Assembly (NCBI RefSeq): GCF_014649755.1
Contig: NZ_BMTQ01000004.1
Coordinates: 1-64,000, forward strand
Length of the DNA: 64,000 nucleotides
Reading direction: 5' to 3'
DNA from: Streptomyces litmocidini
GTDB taxonomy: Bacteria > Actinomycetota > Actinomycetes > Streptomycetales > Streptomycetaceae
Shown here: positions 7,376 to 15,744 of the stretch, piece by piece
Layout of the letters: the number at the start of each line of letters is the position of its first letter
Position numbering within the stretch: position 1 is the first letter of the stretch
The notes under the pieces: generated by a model
The model's input: only the letters and a program-made list of their open reading frames with translations
The model's database searches: none
Told to the model about the DNA's origin: nothing
Made by a program: the position numbers and the translations under genes

Positions 7376-9073
7376 CTAGGCGACGGCCGCGAAGCTGGGC
7401 TCGGCATGCCGCTCGATCTGTTCGCCAGTGACGGCTTCGACGAGGGCGCAGACGAGGATCTCGGCGGCGTTCGGCGTGACGGCGTTGCCGTACTGGCGGA
7501 CCTTGTCGCGCTTGTTGCCGAGGACGATGTAGTCGTCGCCGAAGCTCATGGCGCGGCCGATCTCATGGGGTTCGAGCATCCGGAAGAGGACGTCATCGAC
7601 CTGGATCTCGCCCTTGACGAGGGCGTACCGGTCGCGGGTGGTGAGCGCGCCGATCGGCTCGTTCACCCCGCGGGGCGTCCCGTTGCCGTAGTAGGGGACG
7701 AGCATGTGCTCCCAGGTGAGGAGCGACTGGTGGCCGGCCGTGGTCATGGTCCGGAACGGTTCGGCCGGGGTGGTGCAGTGCTCGCCGCCGTCGCCCCTGC
7801 TGCCGTTGTTCCGCATCACCATGGCCGCCGGAGCGACGAGGCCGTGGTGGTTGCCGGAAGCGGTCACCGTGGCGAGGGACTCGGACACCGGGCGGGCGAC
7901 ACTGCCGCCGCCGCGGAGCTCGGCGATGAACGGCAGCCAGGCGAGCCCGGTCTCGTTCCGCGTCGTCATGGCGCGCAGTGGGGTGTGGGCGGAGGCCGCG
8001 TTCTTCCCGTCCCTGCCTTCGACAGGGACCATCAGCGGCGGCACCATCAGGGCGTCGTTCTCGCGGGTGGTGCGGGCTGGCATCGGCTCGGCGACCGACA
8101 CGGCCGCGTCGCGCCAGGTCCCTCCCGCGGGGACCATCATCGGTACCGGCCGGGCGAACTTCCTGAGCCCGGCCTCGATGCGGGCGATGGTCTTGTCGGC
8201 GAGGGGCTTGGCTCGGTCGCCGATTCGCTGGCCGGGAATGGACCAGTCGATCGCGGCGGCTGCCGGGAGCGCTTCGGGCTCGACGATCTGGTTGCGGCAG
8301 CGGGCGTTCGGGCAGCGGTACACGTACTGCTGCCGGTAGCGGCCCATGTCGCGCTTCGGGTCCTTGAACACCTGCATCGCCTGGACGTGCGTGTCGCACG
8401 TCGAGCACCAGGCGCGGGGCCGGAGCCACTTGTCCCAGTCGGGGGTGCGGCCGAGGGACTCGTGCCAGTAGCCGACGTACAGGCGGTCGCGGGACTGCGG
8501 GGCGGCGTGCACGGACCGCGGGGAGGCGTGCATCGAGTTGAGGGCGATGATCCGGGTGCGGTACCCGAGCTTGTGGATCTCGCCGATCCACCGGTCCCAC
8601 TGGTCCCAGGCGCGGACGTCGGTGACGTTCTCGACGATGCCGGCCTTGACGAGGCCTCCGCGCTCGATGACCCCGCGCAGGTACAGCGGCACCTCTTCCA
8701 TGAGGGCGCGGGACTCTTCCTCGGCGGACGGCTCGTCGTCCTCGTCGGTGGCGGCGAGGAGGTCGAGGAGGCTGCCCTGCATGGCGCCGACGAAGTCCCG
8801 CTTCTTGCCCTTGGCGACAGACCAGTTGGTGCACTCGGGGCTGGCCCAGAAGATGTCGGTGACGGGCCAGTCCCAGACGGGCGCCTTACGGATGTCGCCC
8901 TGGTAGTGGCTGGTCGTGGGGAAGTTCGCGGCGTGCGATTCGATGGCGAGCTTCCAGTGGTTTGCGGCGCGCTCGACGCGGACGCCGGGGACAGCGTGGA
9001 CGCCCTGGCTGGATCCGCCAGCTCCACAGAACCAGTCCATGACGGTGAGCGCGTCGTTGTCGTGGCGGGGCAT
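7376..9073 (-). CDS. DNA (cytosine-5) methyltransferase
   Basis: The 565-residue enzyme has motif I (MDWFCGAGGSSQG, residues 12-24), a motif IV variant WASPECTNWS with Cys81 as the expected nucleophile, ENV (about 147), QSRDRLYVGYW (motif VIII) and RQYGNAVTPNAAE (motif X) near the end. An inserted four-cysteine segment at about 223 to 260 (CSTC...CPNARC) looks like a zinc finger. It would transfer methyl from SAM to cytosine in DNA, probably to protect the element from restriction. No cognate endonuclease is nearby. It overlaps the upstream HTH gene by one base. Confidence 0.85.
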   Translation of the reverse strand: MPRHDNDALTVMDWFCGAGGSSQGVHAVPGVRVERAANHWKLAIESHAANFPTTSHYQGDIRKAPVWDWPVTDIFWASPECTNWSVAKGKKRDFVGAMQGSLLDLLAATDEDDEPSAEEESRALMEEVPLYLRGVIERGGLVKAGIVENVTDVRAWDQWDRWIGEIHKLGYRTRIIALNSMHASPRSVHAAPQSRDRLYVGYWHESLGRTPDWDKWLRPRAWCSTCDTHVQAMQVFKDPKRDMGRYRQQYVYRCPNARCRNQIVEPEALPAAAAIDWSIPGQRIGDRAKPLADKTIARIEAGLRKFARPVPMMVPAGGTWRDAAVSVAEPMPARTTRENDALMVPPLMVPVEGRDGKNAASAHTPLRAMTTRNETGLAWLPFIAELRGGGSVARPVSESLATVTASGNHHGLVAPAAMVMRNNGSRGDGGEHCTTPAEPFRTMTTAGHQSLLTWEHMLVPYYGNGTPRGVNEPIGALTTRDRYALVKGEIQVDDVLFRMLEPHEIGRAMSFGDDYIVLGNKRDKVRQYGNAVTPNAAEILVCALVEAVTGEQIERHAEPSFAAVA

Positions 9074-9870
9074 CAGGCAGCCTTTCCCATGTCGCGGATG
9101 AGGTCGTGGACGTAAGTGCGGGCCATGCCGAGGCGGTCCGCGATCTCGTGCTCGGGGACGTTGAAGGAGGCGAGGTGGGCGATCTCGCGGCGGCGGTAGG
9201 CGCCGAGCTCGTTGCGTCCAGCCGGCTCGACGATGTCGATCTCGGGCTCGGCGGAGGGGTCGTCGATGTCGTCACCCCAAGCCATCGGGCTGTGCCAGCC
9301 CCGTCGGGCAGCCATGGCCCTGGCGCGTTCGGACGGGCCGGGAGTACCGCTGAGCTTGCGGTACACCCGGGCGATGGACTGAGCGGTGGCGACTCGGACG
9401 GCAGTGCGGTCTCCACGGGCGATCACGTTGAGTGCGTCCCGGTGGACTCCAACGGCAGCGGCGATCGAAGCTCCGGAGTAGCCGATGGCGATGAGAGCCC
9501 GGACTCGCCGGATGGTCCCGGTCGAGTCGGTGTCCCGGTCGTCGGCGGGCGGCGCCGTGATGGCGACGGCGAGCACGCGCTTCTCAACGCTGCAGTTCGT
9601 GCTGCGGTAGGTGCCGCGAAGGAGAGAGCCGAGTACCCGGTGGTTGACGCCGGAGATGCGGGAGATCTGCGCCTGAGTCCATCCGAGGTCGAGGAGCGCG
9701 TTCAGGTGCTTCACAGCCGTGTCCGGGGTGGTGCGCCGGGGGCGCCCCTGCACGTGGTCGAGACGAAGTCGGCTCATGTACCGGTAGTTCGCCGCCTCGC
9801 ACTCGGGCTTCCGGCAGCCGCGGAGGTAGCAGCGGCGCTCTCCGTGCTGGGGTGGGGTCTTGCGGGTCAC
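9073..9870 (-). CDS. HTH regulator with multiple helix-turn-helix units
   Basis: The 265-residue protein starts at a GTG with AAGGAG eight bases upstream. Its N terminus (HGERRCYLRGCRKPECEAAN) is a short Cys motif common in actinophage regulators. HTH-like segments follow at about residues 55 to 80 (WTQAQISRISGVNHRVLGSLL), 130 to 150 (YSGASIAAAVGVHRDALNVIARG) and near the C terminus (FNVPEHEIADRLGMARTYVHDLI). It probably binds DNA as an element regulator. It ends at TGATG, overlapping the methyltransferase start. Confidence 0.75.
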   Translation of the reverse strand: MTRKTPPQHGERRCYLRGCRKPECEAANYRYMSRLRLDHVQGRPRRTTPDTAVKHLNALLDLGWTQAQISRISGVNHRVLGSLLRGTYRSTNCSVEKRVLAVAITAPPADDRDTDSTGTIRRVRALIAIGYSGASIAAAVGVHRDALNVIARGDRTAVRVATAQSIARVYRKLSGTPGPSERARAMAARRGWHSPMAWGDDIDDPSAEPEIDIVEPAGRNELGAYRRREIAHLASFNVPEHEIADRLGMARTYVHDLIRDMGKAA

Positions 9871-10040
9871 TGTCCGGTCTCCTTCCGGGTGGGCTGGTAG
9901 GTGGGGAGTTGCCAGATGGCCCGGCAGGTGCGCCGGTTGTGGGCGTCGCGCCATCGGCGGAGGTCGTCGAGGATCCGGACGGCTGCGAGCTCTCGACTGC
10001 AGGTGCGTTCCTGACGGCGCCGGAAGCGTCGGAAGCTCAT
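9867..10040 (-). CDS. 57-residue basic peptide
   Basis: The frame MSFRRFRRRQERTCSRELAA is Arg-rich and overlaps both neighbours by four bases (ATGA upstream, GTGA downstream). It may be a small nucleic-acid-binding protein or a coupling link. No family is recognised. Confidence 0.5.
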   Translation of the reverse strand: MSFRRFRRRQERTCSRELAAVRILDDLRRWRDAHNRRTCRAIWQLPTYQPTRKETGQ

Positions 10041-10411
10041 GCCGCGGGCTTCGCCTGCTGGGCCCGGGTACGGCGCTGCTCGGCTATGACCAGGCCCTTG
10101 ACGCTCAGGCGCCACAGGGCGAGGCGGTGGCCGTGGGTGGAGTCGAGGGTGGAGGGGACGACCCGGCCGGTGTGCTCGATGATTCGGGCGGACCGCAGCG
10201 AGTTGATGACGGCGCCGAGGAAGCCGTGGGCGAGCTCGGGCAGGACGTCGCGGATGTCGTTGGCCGACCACTCGTCGTGGCGGGTGCCGTAGTGGAAGAC
10301 GGCCTGCTCGACGAGGAACCGGTCCCAGCTCGACTGGTCGGCGATGTCTTCGAGCAGCAGGTCCTTCTCGGCGGAGGCGAGACGCTCAGCCGGGGAGAGG
10401 CGGCGGGTCAT
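10037..10411 (-). CDS. Winged-helix-like phage protein
   Basis: The 124-residue protein starts MTRRLSPAERLASAEKDLLL and has a winged-helix-like middle (WSANDIRDVLPELAHGFLGAVINSLRSARIIEHTGR), suggesting DNA binding. The ATG has GGACC close upstream; the stop overlaps the next start (ATGA). It follows the RecA-fold ATPase in the same direction, in a recombination/replication block. Confidence 0.6.
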   Translation of the reverse strand: MTRRLSPAERLASAEKDLLLEDIADQSSWDRFLVEQAVFHYGTRHDEWSANDIRDVLPELAHGFLGAVINSLRSARIIEHTGRVVPSTLDSTHGHRLALWRLSVKGLVIAEQRRTRAQQAKPAA

Positions 10412-10493
10412 GGCGGGTCCTTCCGGGCGCGGGGTTCTGGTGCCTTAGTTCTTTGGGGGTGGCCGCGATTTGTTACGCGGGACTTGCGGCCAG

Positions 10494-11267
10494 CTAGTGG
10501 GCGGGGGTGCTGCGGAGCCAGGCGAGGACGGGTTCGGCGATGTCGCGGGCGCCGTCGGGCTTGTCGAAGGCCTTCTGGTGCAGGGCCGGGCAGCGGGACT
10601 TCAGGAAGCGGAGCCGGTTCTCGACGTTCATCTCGGCGACGACGTCGAACTCGTACTCGATGCCCTTGCGCTGTTCCGCCTTCATGCCGACCATCACCGG
10701 CTCGCGGCGGCCGCGGGCGTTCTCCTGCAGCACCCACTCGGTCTGGGACCGCATCGTGGCGATGACGTGCCCCGGGTAGGACAGGAGAGCGTCGACCATG
10801 TCGTTCTGGAGCGGGGTGCCGTCTTTCCAGCCGGCGAAGCTGTTCCCGCCGAACCGGCCGGCCGCCTTCTCGACCTGGGCGAGGGTGCCGTCGGTGCCCT
10901 TCCAGAAGTGGGTGAGGGAGTCGATGACGATGACGCCGTACCCGGCGGCCGCCGCCTGCTCGAGGGCCTTGATCAGGTCCCGCGGGTCGTACCGGTCCAT
11001 GGGGCACGAGTCGAACCCGATGCCGTTGATGCCGTAGTACAGGGAGGCGGACTCGTGCTCGGTGTCGACGACCGCGAACTTCTTCCCGGCGGCGAGACCG
11101 TGGGCGATGCTGAGGCTGGTCCAGGTCTTCCCGGAGCCGGCGACACCCTGGATGGAGATGCGGGCGCCGCGGCCCTTCTTACTGGCGGGCCGGAACGCGA
11201 TCGCCGTGGTATCGGCGGGCTCCTGCTGGGGCTGGGCCCGGCGGACGGGCGGGGGCAGCTGGCTCAC
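10494..11267 (-). CDS. RecA-fold phage recombination ATPase (AAA_24 type)
   Basis: The 257-residue protein has Walker A GVAGSGKT at 41-48 and Walker B VIVIDSL at 113-119. It belongs to the phage nucleotide-binding group related to RecA core proteins such as Sak4 annealing ATPases. The GTG start overlaps the stop of the nuclease gene (GTGA), with GAGGAG five bases before it. Pairing with a RecE-like nuclease upstream suggests a two-part single-strand annealing recombination system. Annealing activity is inferred from context. Confidence 0.8.
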   Translation of the reverse strand: MSQLPPPVRRAQPQQEPADTTAIAFRPASKKGRGARISIQGVAGSGKTWTSLSIAHGLAAGKKFAVVDTEHESASLYYGINGIGFDSCPMDRYDPRDLIKALEQAAAAGYGVIVIDSLTHFWKGTDGTLAQVEKAAGRFGGNSFAGWKDGTPLQNDMVDALLSYPGHVIATMRSQTEWVLQENARGRREPVMVGMKAEQRKGIEYEFDVVAEMNVENRLRFLKSRCPALHQKAFDKPDGARDIAEPVLAWLRSTPAH

Positions 11268-12103
11268 GAGTTCTCCTCGAGGTACTTGCGCTCGGCCCAC
11301 GGGGGGAGCGAGAGGTACGTGGTGGTGTCGCTGTAGGCGGGCCACTCGCCGGTGGCCATGCAGTGCAGGTAGGTGCGGATGGCGCGGTTGTTGAGCTCGG
11401 AGCCGATGACGCGGGCGGGGAAGTCGAGCTCGACGACCTGCACCAGGTACGGGGCCTGCTTCTCCTGGAACACGAACTTGAAGAAGCCGTCCGGCGGGAT
11501 GATCCCGAGTTCGATCGCGGTCTCCCGGTACCAGGCGTCTTGCTGGTGGTAGCCCCACTTCTCGATCGTGTGCTTGAGGGCTTCCGGGTGGACCGAGGTG
11601 GTGCTCTTCAGGTCGGTGATGCCGTCGGGTCGCAGCCAGTCGAAGCGGACTCGGCGCCACACGCCGCGGGGGTCGGGCCAGAACGCCGACATCTCGGCGA
11701 CTCCGGAACCGGGGGTGAGGAGCTCGGAGGCTTCCGGGTGGGAGGCGAGGGCTTCGGCCATGTCGTCGATCCGCTGCTTGGCCTCGCGCTTCAAGGGCAC
11801 GTTGCCGGCGGCGCGGATCGCGGCGACCTCGGCCTTGATCTCCTTGGTGTTCCAGAGATCGGCATCGATGACGATCAGCTCGGGCCCGTCGCCGAGGATC
11901 TGGGTGTGGAACGCCGTGCCGAACTCGTAGGCGGGCTTGTAGGGCTCGGGGTGGTCGAGAAAATGCTTGAAGCGGGCGGGGCAGTCGGTGAGGCGCCGGA
12001 TGCCGGTGGAGGAGAGGCTGCCGCCGGGGATGGGGTCCTGGTGATACAGCTCGGCGGGGATGTTGTACAGGCCGGGCTCGACCTCGCCCCCGGCGGCGGT
12101 CAC
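11264..12103 (-). CDS. RecE-like PD-(D/E)XK exonuclease
   Basis: The 279-residue protein shows the RecE/exonuclease VIII core: SSTGIRRLTDCPARF near 31, FGTAFH (His66), RFDWL (Asp155), ITDLKST (Asp164-x-Lys166) and a following QQDAWY (Q187, Y192). These residues form the metal site of lambda-Exo/RecE-type double-strand 5'-3' exonucleases. It overlaps both neighbours by GTGA. It probably resects ends for the RecA-fold partner. The downstream 30 residues (YSDTTTYLSLPPWAERKYLEEN) match the usual tail of the family. Confidence 0.82.
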   Translation of the reverse strand: MTAAGGEVEPGLYNIPAELYHQDPIPGGSLSSTGIRRLTDCPARFKHFLDHPEPYKPAYEFGTAFHTQILGDGPELIVIDADLWNTKEIKAEVAAIRAAGNVPLKREAKQRIDDMAEALASHPEASELLTPGSGVAEMSAFWPDPRGVWRRVRFDWLRPDGITDLKSTTSVHPEALKHTIEKWGYHQQDAWYRETAIELGIIPPDGFFKFVFQEKQAPYLVQVVELDFPARVIGSELNNRAIRTYLHCMATGEWPAYSDTTTYLSLPPWAERKYLEENS

Positions 12104-12813
12104 GCCGCGCCGTCCTGGGAGCGGGGCCCGAGGACCATCTCGACGAGCTGCTCGTCGGTCGCGGTGTAGAAGGCGTCGGCCTTGGTAATGGCGTCGTACA
12201 CGTCGCGGGCCCAGCGGGCGTCGCCGAGCGCCGTGTGCGCGTCGAGGCTGTTCGGCGGCTCGACGCCCATGAGCCGGGACAGTTCGTAGGAACGCCAGCC
12301 GTCGGCGAGGAGCCTGTCGGCGCGGCCGTAGTACTCGGCGTCGCAGTTCTGCTTGGTGAGCGTGTACGCCTGGCCGTACAGGTGGCCGACGGCCATGGTC
12401 GCGATGTCGACGGTGCGGTAGTGCCAGCGCGGCGGCAGGCCGGCCTCGTTGAACAGCTTGGTCAGGAACCGGTCGTCGAAGGCGGGGTTCGATCCAACGA
12501 GCGTGGCGCCGTCGAGGAGAGCCGCGAGGCTGTGCATGAGGTCGGCCTCGGTGAGAACGGCCGTCGCGGCCCATGTTGCGGTGGGCAGTTCGATGGCGAA
12601 CTCGCTGTCGGGGACGACGAACCGCTCCTTGTAGCGGCCGATCTCCAGGGCCTTGGGGTCGGCGAGCGCGAGGCTGGTGCGGAGCTGGAAGAGGTTTTCC
12701 AGGTCGGGGTGACCGGGGTGCCGCATGATGACGGCGATCTCCCAGGCGTCGTGGCTACGAGGGTCGAGGCCGGTGGTCTCGGTGTCGATGAAGGCGATCG
12801 GGCGGTTGGGCAC
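12100..12813 (-). CDS. DnaQ-like 3'-5' exonuclease (DEDD family)
   Basis: The 237-residue protein has Exo I FIDTETTG (Asp10, Glu12), Exo II GSNPAFDDRFL and Exo III HTALGDARWARD, the DEDDh arrangement of DNA polymerase III epsilon. The GTG start is supported by AGGAG seven bases upstream. It is translationally coupled to the RecE-like gene and would act in DNA end processing or proofreading for the element. Confidence 0.82.
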   Translation of the reverse strand: MPNRPIAFIDTETTGLDPRSHDAWEIAVIMRHPGHPDLENLFQLRTSLALADPKALEIGRYKERFVVPDSEFAIELPTATWAATAVLTEADLMHSLAALLDGATLVGSNPAFDDRFLTKLFNEAGLPPRWHYRTVDIATMAVGHLYGQAYTLTKQNCDAEYYGRADRLLADGWRSYELSRLMGVEPPNSLDAHTALGDARWARDVYDAITKADAFYTATDEQLVEMVLGPRSQDGAA

Positions 12814-12837
12814 TGGGGCTCCTGAGGGTGTGAGGAA

Positions 12838-12875
12838 CCAGGGCCCGCCCCGTTTCGGGGGTGGGCGGGCCCTGG
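12838..12875 (-). terminator. Strong stem-loop
   Basis: CCAGGGCCCGCCC (12838-12850) pairs perfectly with GGGCGGGCCCTGG (12863-12875), loop 12 bases, just upstream of the exonuclease gene and downstream of the gene at 12921. Confidence 0.7.
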
Positions 12876-12920
12876 CTGGCGCGGAGCCGGGGGAGGCTCG
12901 ACGCGCCGGTCTGGGGTGGG

Positions 12921-13241
12921 TTAGGGGACGAGGAACATGTCGTTGTCCGCCTGGGCCGCGTCGTTCCAGCAGTCGACGCAGAGGAAGCTGACGGGCTCCT
13001 CGTAGCCGATCGGCGTCCACGGCTTGTCGGACGGCTGGAACCGGTAGAGACGCTTCTGCCGCGAGCAGTTCGGGCAGCTCCCATCGCGGGCGGTCCCGGC
13101 GATCAGAGCCTCCTCCTGGCGGCGGAGTTCGGTCTGGATGGCGTCCCAGGTCATGCCGCATCGGGTGCAGTCGCTGGGATGGAAGATCGATCCGTGCGGG
13201 GGGAGCACGATGTGGCTGTGGTGGCAGAGGGAGACGGTCAC
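12921..13241 (-). CDS. Zinc-finger phage hypothetical protein
   Basis: This 106-residue protein starts at GTG (AAAGGGA upstream). Cysteine pairs CTRC (about 25), CPNC (about 56) and CVDC (about 88), with early HHSH histidines, suggest one or two zinc sites. It is flanked by stem-loops on both sides, so it may be a separate transcription unit. The function is unknown. Confidence 0.65.
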   Translation of the reverse strand: MTVSLCHHSHIVLPPHGSIFHPSDCTRCGMTWDAIQTELRRQEEALIAGTARDGSCPNCSRQKRLYRFQPSDKPWTPIGYEEPVSFLCVDCWNDAAQADNDMFLVP

Positions 13242-13270
13242 TTCGGTCCCTTTCTGGGATGCTTGGGGTG

Positions 13271-13299
13271 CGCCCCGTCGAATTCGCCTCGACGGGGCG
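13271..13299 (-). terminator. Stem-loop
   Basis: CGCCCCGTCGA (13271-13281) pairs perfectly with TCGACGGGGCG (13289-13299) around 7 bases. Confidence 0.6.
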
Positions 13300-13358
13300 T
13301 CCTGCTGGGGGTTGTGCCGCCGGGCCGGCAGGTCGGGTCACTGCTGGGCCCGGCGAGT

Positions 13359-13544
13359 TCAGGCGGCGCGGGAGGCCGGGCCGGTGATGGGGAGGAGCAT
13401 CTGCGCCTGGTAGCTGGCGGACACCTCGGGGAATCCGTGCCTGGCGACGAGATGGTCGGTGATCTCCTCGGCCGCGCTGCTGCTGGTGGTGATGTACGTG
13501 TGGTGCTCGCAGTTGGGCGCCGGGCAGCGCAGGTAGCCGGTCAC
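13359..13544 (-). CDS. Small C2H2-like zinc-finger protein
   Basis: The 61-residue protein VTGYLRCPAPNCEHHTYI...DHLVARHGFPE has a C-x4-C...H-x3-H pattern (CPAPNC...HLVARH) like a single C2H2 finger. Its GTG start overlaps the upstream stop (GTGA). DNA or RNA binding is plausible. It is the last gene of a nine-gene overlapping block running from 15655. Confidence 0.6.
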   Translation of the reverse strand: MTGYLRCPAPNCEHHTYITTSSSAAEEITDHLVARHGFPEVSASYQAQMLLPITGPASRAA

Positions 13545-13819
13545 GCTGCGGCCTGCTTCCGGTGCTCGCAGGTGCTCTTGATGCAGGGGGCCGCCTGCTC
13601 GTCCCACTGCTTGCGGGTGACGAGTCGGATCGTCCAGCCGGCCTTCAGCTCCCGGTCCCGGTCGCGCTGCCGCGGGGTGAAGTCCTTGTGGGCGTCGGCC
13701 GCAGTGATGGCGGTGTCGCCGTGGCTGCTGCTGCAGACGCATCCGTCGGGGCTGGTGCGGATCCAGAAGCACTGGGCGAGCGGGATGATCTCGTCCCCTA
13801 TCTGAACCATGAGCTTCAC
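13541..13819 (-). CDS. Phage hypothetical protein
   Basis: This 92-residue protein starts at GTG with AAGGAG five bases upstream (VKLMVQIGDEIIPLAQCFWI). It contains CVC and CIKSTC cysteines. It overlaps the neighbours on both sides by GTGA. The function is unknown. Confidence 0.6.
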   Translation of the reverse strand: MKLMVQIGDEIIPLAQCFWIRTSPDGCVCSSSHGDTAITAADAHKDFTPRQRDRDRELKAGWTIRLVTRKQWDEQAAPCIKSTCEHRKQAAA

Positions 13820-13908
13820 GCGGACTCCTTGGAGAGGTGGCGGCCGAGGGCCAGCAGGGCGAGGGATGCGGCGGCGCCGGCGGCGAGCTGCAGCCAGACG
13901 CGGGTCAC
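13816..13908 (-). CDS. 30-residue membrane peptide
   Basis: The frame VTRVWLQLAAGAAASLALLA plus a short basic tail forms one hydrophobic helix. It is bounded on both sides by GTGA overlaps and its own end carries the AAGGAG site of the next gene. The block structure makes translation likely even though the peptide is short. Confidence 0.45.
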   Translation of the reverse strand: MTRVWLQLAAGAAASLALLALGRHLSKESA

Positions 13909-14312
13909 GAGACGGCCGCCGTGGTGAACCGGCAGGGCCACGGTTCGGCGTGGGTGATCTCGTCCCATCCGGTCTCGCTGGCTGCCGAGATGGAGTGCGT
14001 GTCGCAGATTCGCTCCTCGCGGACCTCGGTGCAGTACTCGCCGTCGGCCGCGTCGTGGTCGCACTCGTAGTCGAGGCAGAGCATGTCGCCAGCCACGACC
14101 GTGGTCGGCACGCACGCCGGCGCCGGGGCCGTCGGTCCGCAAGACGGGCACTCGCGGCGGACGTCCGGCAGGGGGCGGCCTCCGATAGCGGCACTCATCT
14201 CGGCGTTGTTGATGTCGCCCAGCAGCTGGCCGCAGCCGTTGCAGGCCCGCTTCGTGGTGATGGTCTTGGAGCCGTCCTGGTTGATCCGGTCCGGGGTGTT
14301 GGGGCGGGTCAC
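13905..14312 (-). CDS. Cys-rich phage hypothetical protein
   Basis: This 135-residue protein has CNGCGQ (about 26), CPSCGP (about 57) and further cysteines (CLDYECDHD, RICDTH), suggesting zinc-ribbon folding. The GTG start overlaps the upstream stop. It begins VTRPNTPDRINQDG. The function is unknown. Confidence 0.6.
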   Translation of the reverse strand: MTRPNTPDRINQDGSKTITTKRACNGCGQLLGDINNAEMSAAIGGRPLPDVRRECPSCGPTAPAPACVPTTVVAGDMLCLDYECDHDAADGEYCTEVREERICDTHSISAASETGWDEITHAEPWPCRFTTAAVS

Positions 14313-14959
14313 GAGGCCACCGCCTCGGTCTTGCGGGCTGCGTCGTACAGCTCGATGCCGTGCCGGATGGCGTGGCAGGACCACAGGAAGCCGGGCGAGA
14401 ACTCGGTCAGGCGCCACTCGGACCAGTCGTCGAAGACGTAGGGAGAGTCGCCGGGCTTGGCGTTCTTCGGTGTGAACGAGAAGTCGTACAGCGCCCGGTT
14501 GGCTTCCTCGCGGTACTCCAGGTTGTACTCGGGCCATTCCCCGAAGAAGTGCTCCTGGACGGCCTCCCGCAGCCCGGTCGCCGGGGAGTCCTGCTCCCAC
14601 TGTTGGACCGTGTCCTCGATCTCCTTCTTGAGGAGCTCCTCGGAGAACGATTCGATCTGGTCGCGGCCGGCGGTGACCTTCTCCTGCCAGTAGCCGGGGT
14701 TGATCTTGCCGGGGAAGGAGGTCCGGCGGAACAGGTCGAGCATGTCCTCGGTGGCGTCGATGCTGAACGTGAACGTCCAGCCACCGCGGATGACGAGGTT
14801 GTACGGCCAGGTGATCAGGTCGTAGCCGTAGGAGCTGCCGTTCCCGGGAGTCTGGAAGCGGAGGTGGCGGTAGAGCCCGTCCTCGTGCAGGACGGTCACC
14901 TGGTGGCCGGCGGTCGCCCGCTTGAAGTAAGCGGCGGACTCGGCGTACTCGTTCTTCAC
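14309..14959 (-). CDS. Conserved phage protein of the HEDGLYRHLRF family
   Basis: This 216-residue protein contains YFKRATAGHQVTVLHEDGLYRHLRF near residue 10 and YDLITWPYNLVIRGGWTFTFS near 50. These motifs define a hypothetical protein found widely in phages and prophages of many bacteria. The GTG start has GGGAGG upstream. No biochemical role is known to me. Its presence supports phage rather than plasmid ancestry. Confidence 0.75.
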   Translation of the reverse strand: MKNEYAESAAYFKRATAGHQVTVLHEDGLYRHLRFQTPGNGSSYGYDLITWPYNLVIRGGWTFTFSIDATEDMLDLFRRTSFPGKINPGYWQEKVTAGRDQIESFSEELLKKEIEDTVQQWEQDSPATGLREAVQEHFFGEWPEYNLEYREEANRALYDFSFTPKNAKPGDSPYVFDDWSEWRLTEFSPGFLWSCHAIRHGIELYDAARKTEAVAS

Positions 14960-15153
14960 GAGGCCCTCCCAGGGGTCCAGCCGGGGTAGTCGAGTTCGGT
15001 GGAGCAGCGGTCGCCGTGCTCGCAGGCGAGGCGGGCGAAGGCGGCGTCGAAGGTGTCCAGCTGGTGGGCCTGCTCGGCGAGGCAGCCGGGGCGGAGAGCC
15101 GCCAGCAGCTCGGGCAGCGGCACGTCCAGGCGCTCGAGGTCGGCGGCGCTCAC
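14956..15153 (-). CDS. Small hypothetical protein
   Basis: This 65-residue protein (VSAADLERLDVPLPELLAAL) is helical with two to three cysteines. It is joined by GTGA overlaps to both neighbours. No family is recognised. Confidence 0.55.
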   Translation of the reverse strand: MSAADLERLDVPLPELLAALRPGCLAEQAHQLDTFDAAFARLACEHGDRCSTELDYPGWTPGRAS

Positions 15154-15401
15154 GCTGCACCTCGCTCGACGAACGCCGGGTGGTGGGCGGCGAGCGTCTT
15201 GTTGGCGCGGGCCAGCTCGGCGAGGGCGCCCTCGTGGTCCTGCCGGTCCTCGTCGGAGGCGAGCGGGCGGAGGCGGCCGATCTCGCGGAGCGCGTTCTCC
15301 GCGTCGATCGCGGCCTGGCACACAGACTCCGGCATGGTGTCGAGCACCATCTCGGCGACCCGGTACGGGATCGGGACGGGGGTGAGGCGGAGGGCGATCA
15401 T
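15150..15401 (-). CDS. Small helical hypothetical protein
   Basis: This 83-residue protein (MIALRLTPVPIPYRVAEMVL) is largely helical and acidic. The ATG overlaps the upstream stop (ATGA); its own stop overlaps the next GTG. Confidence 0.55.
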   Translation of the reverse strand: MIALRLTPVPIPYRVAEMVLDTMPESVCQAAIDAENALREIGRLRPLASDEDRQDHEGALAELARANKTLAAHHPAFVERGAA

Positions 15402-15655
15402 CGGAAACTGCCCTCCTCGATCACCTCGACGGCGTGGACGGCGCGGCCGGTCCAGGAGTGGCGCCCCTTGCGGTCCTTGTGCCGCGACATCAGCCGCCAG
15501 ACCTCGCCGGGCTGGTACTCGTCCCACCGGGTGTCGTAGTTCTCGGCCGGCAGGTACTGGAAGTGAGCCGTCAGCGCGGCGTTCTGGGCGGAGTCGAGGG
15601 AGGAAGCGGTGTGGGTGGGGGTGTCGCCGATGAGGACGACGTAGGATTTCCGCAT
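15398..15655 (-). CDS. Small phage hypothetical protein, first gene of the block
   Basis: This 85-residue protein begins MRKSYVVLIGDTPTHTASSL and has the look of an alpha/beta single domain. GAAAGGGG precedes the ATG, and no gene overlaps it upstream. It therefore probably leads the overlapping leftward block to 13359. Confidence 0.6.
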   Translation of the reverse strand: MRKSYVVLIGDTPTHTASSLDSAQNAALTAHFQYLPAENYDTRWDEYQPGEVWRLMSRHKDRKGRHSWTGRAVHAVEVIEEGSFR

Positions 15656-15744
15656 GGGAAGCCCCTTTCAATGACTGATGGTTGAGGGGTGGATCTAGGG
15701 CCGACCGTCGGGCTACGACCTCCGGCGGCGGCCCGCATACCGCT

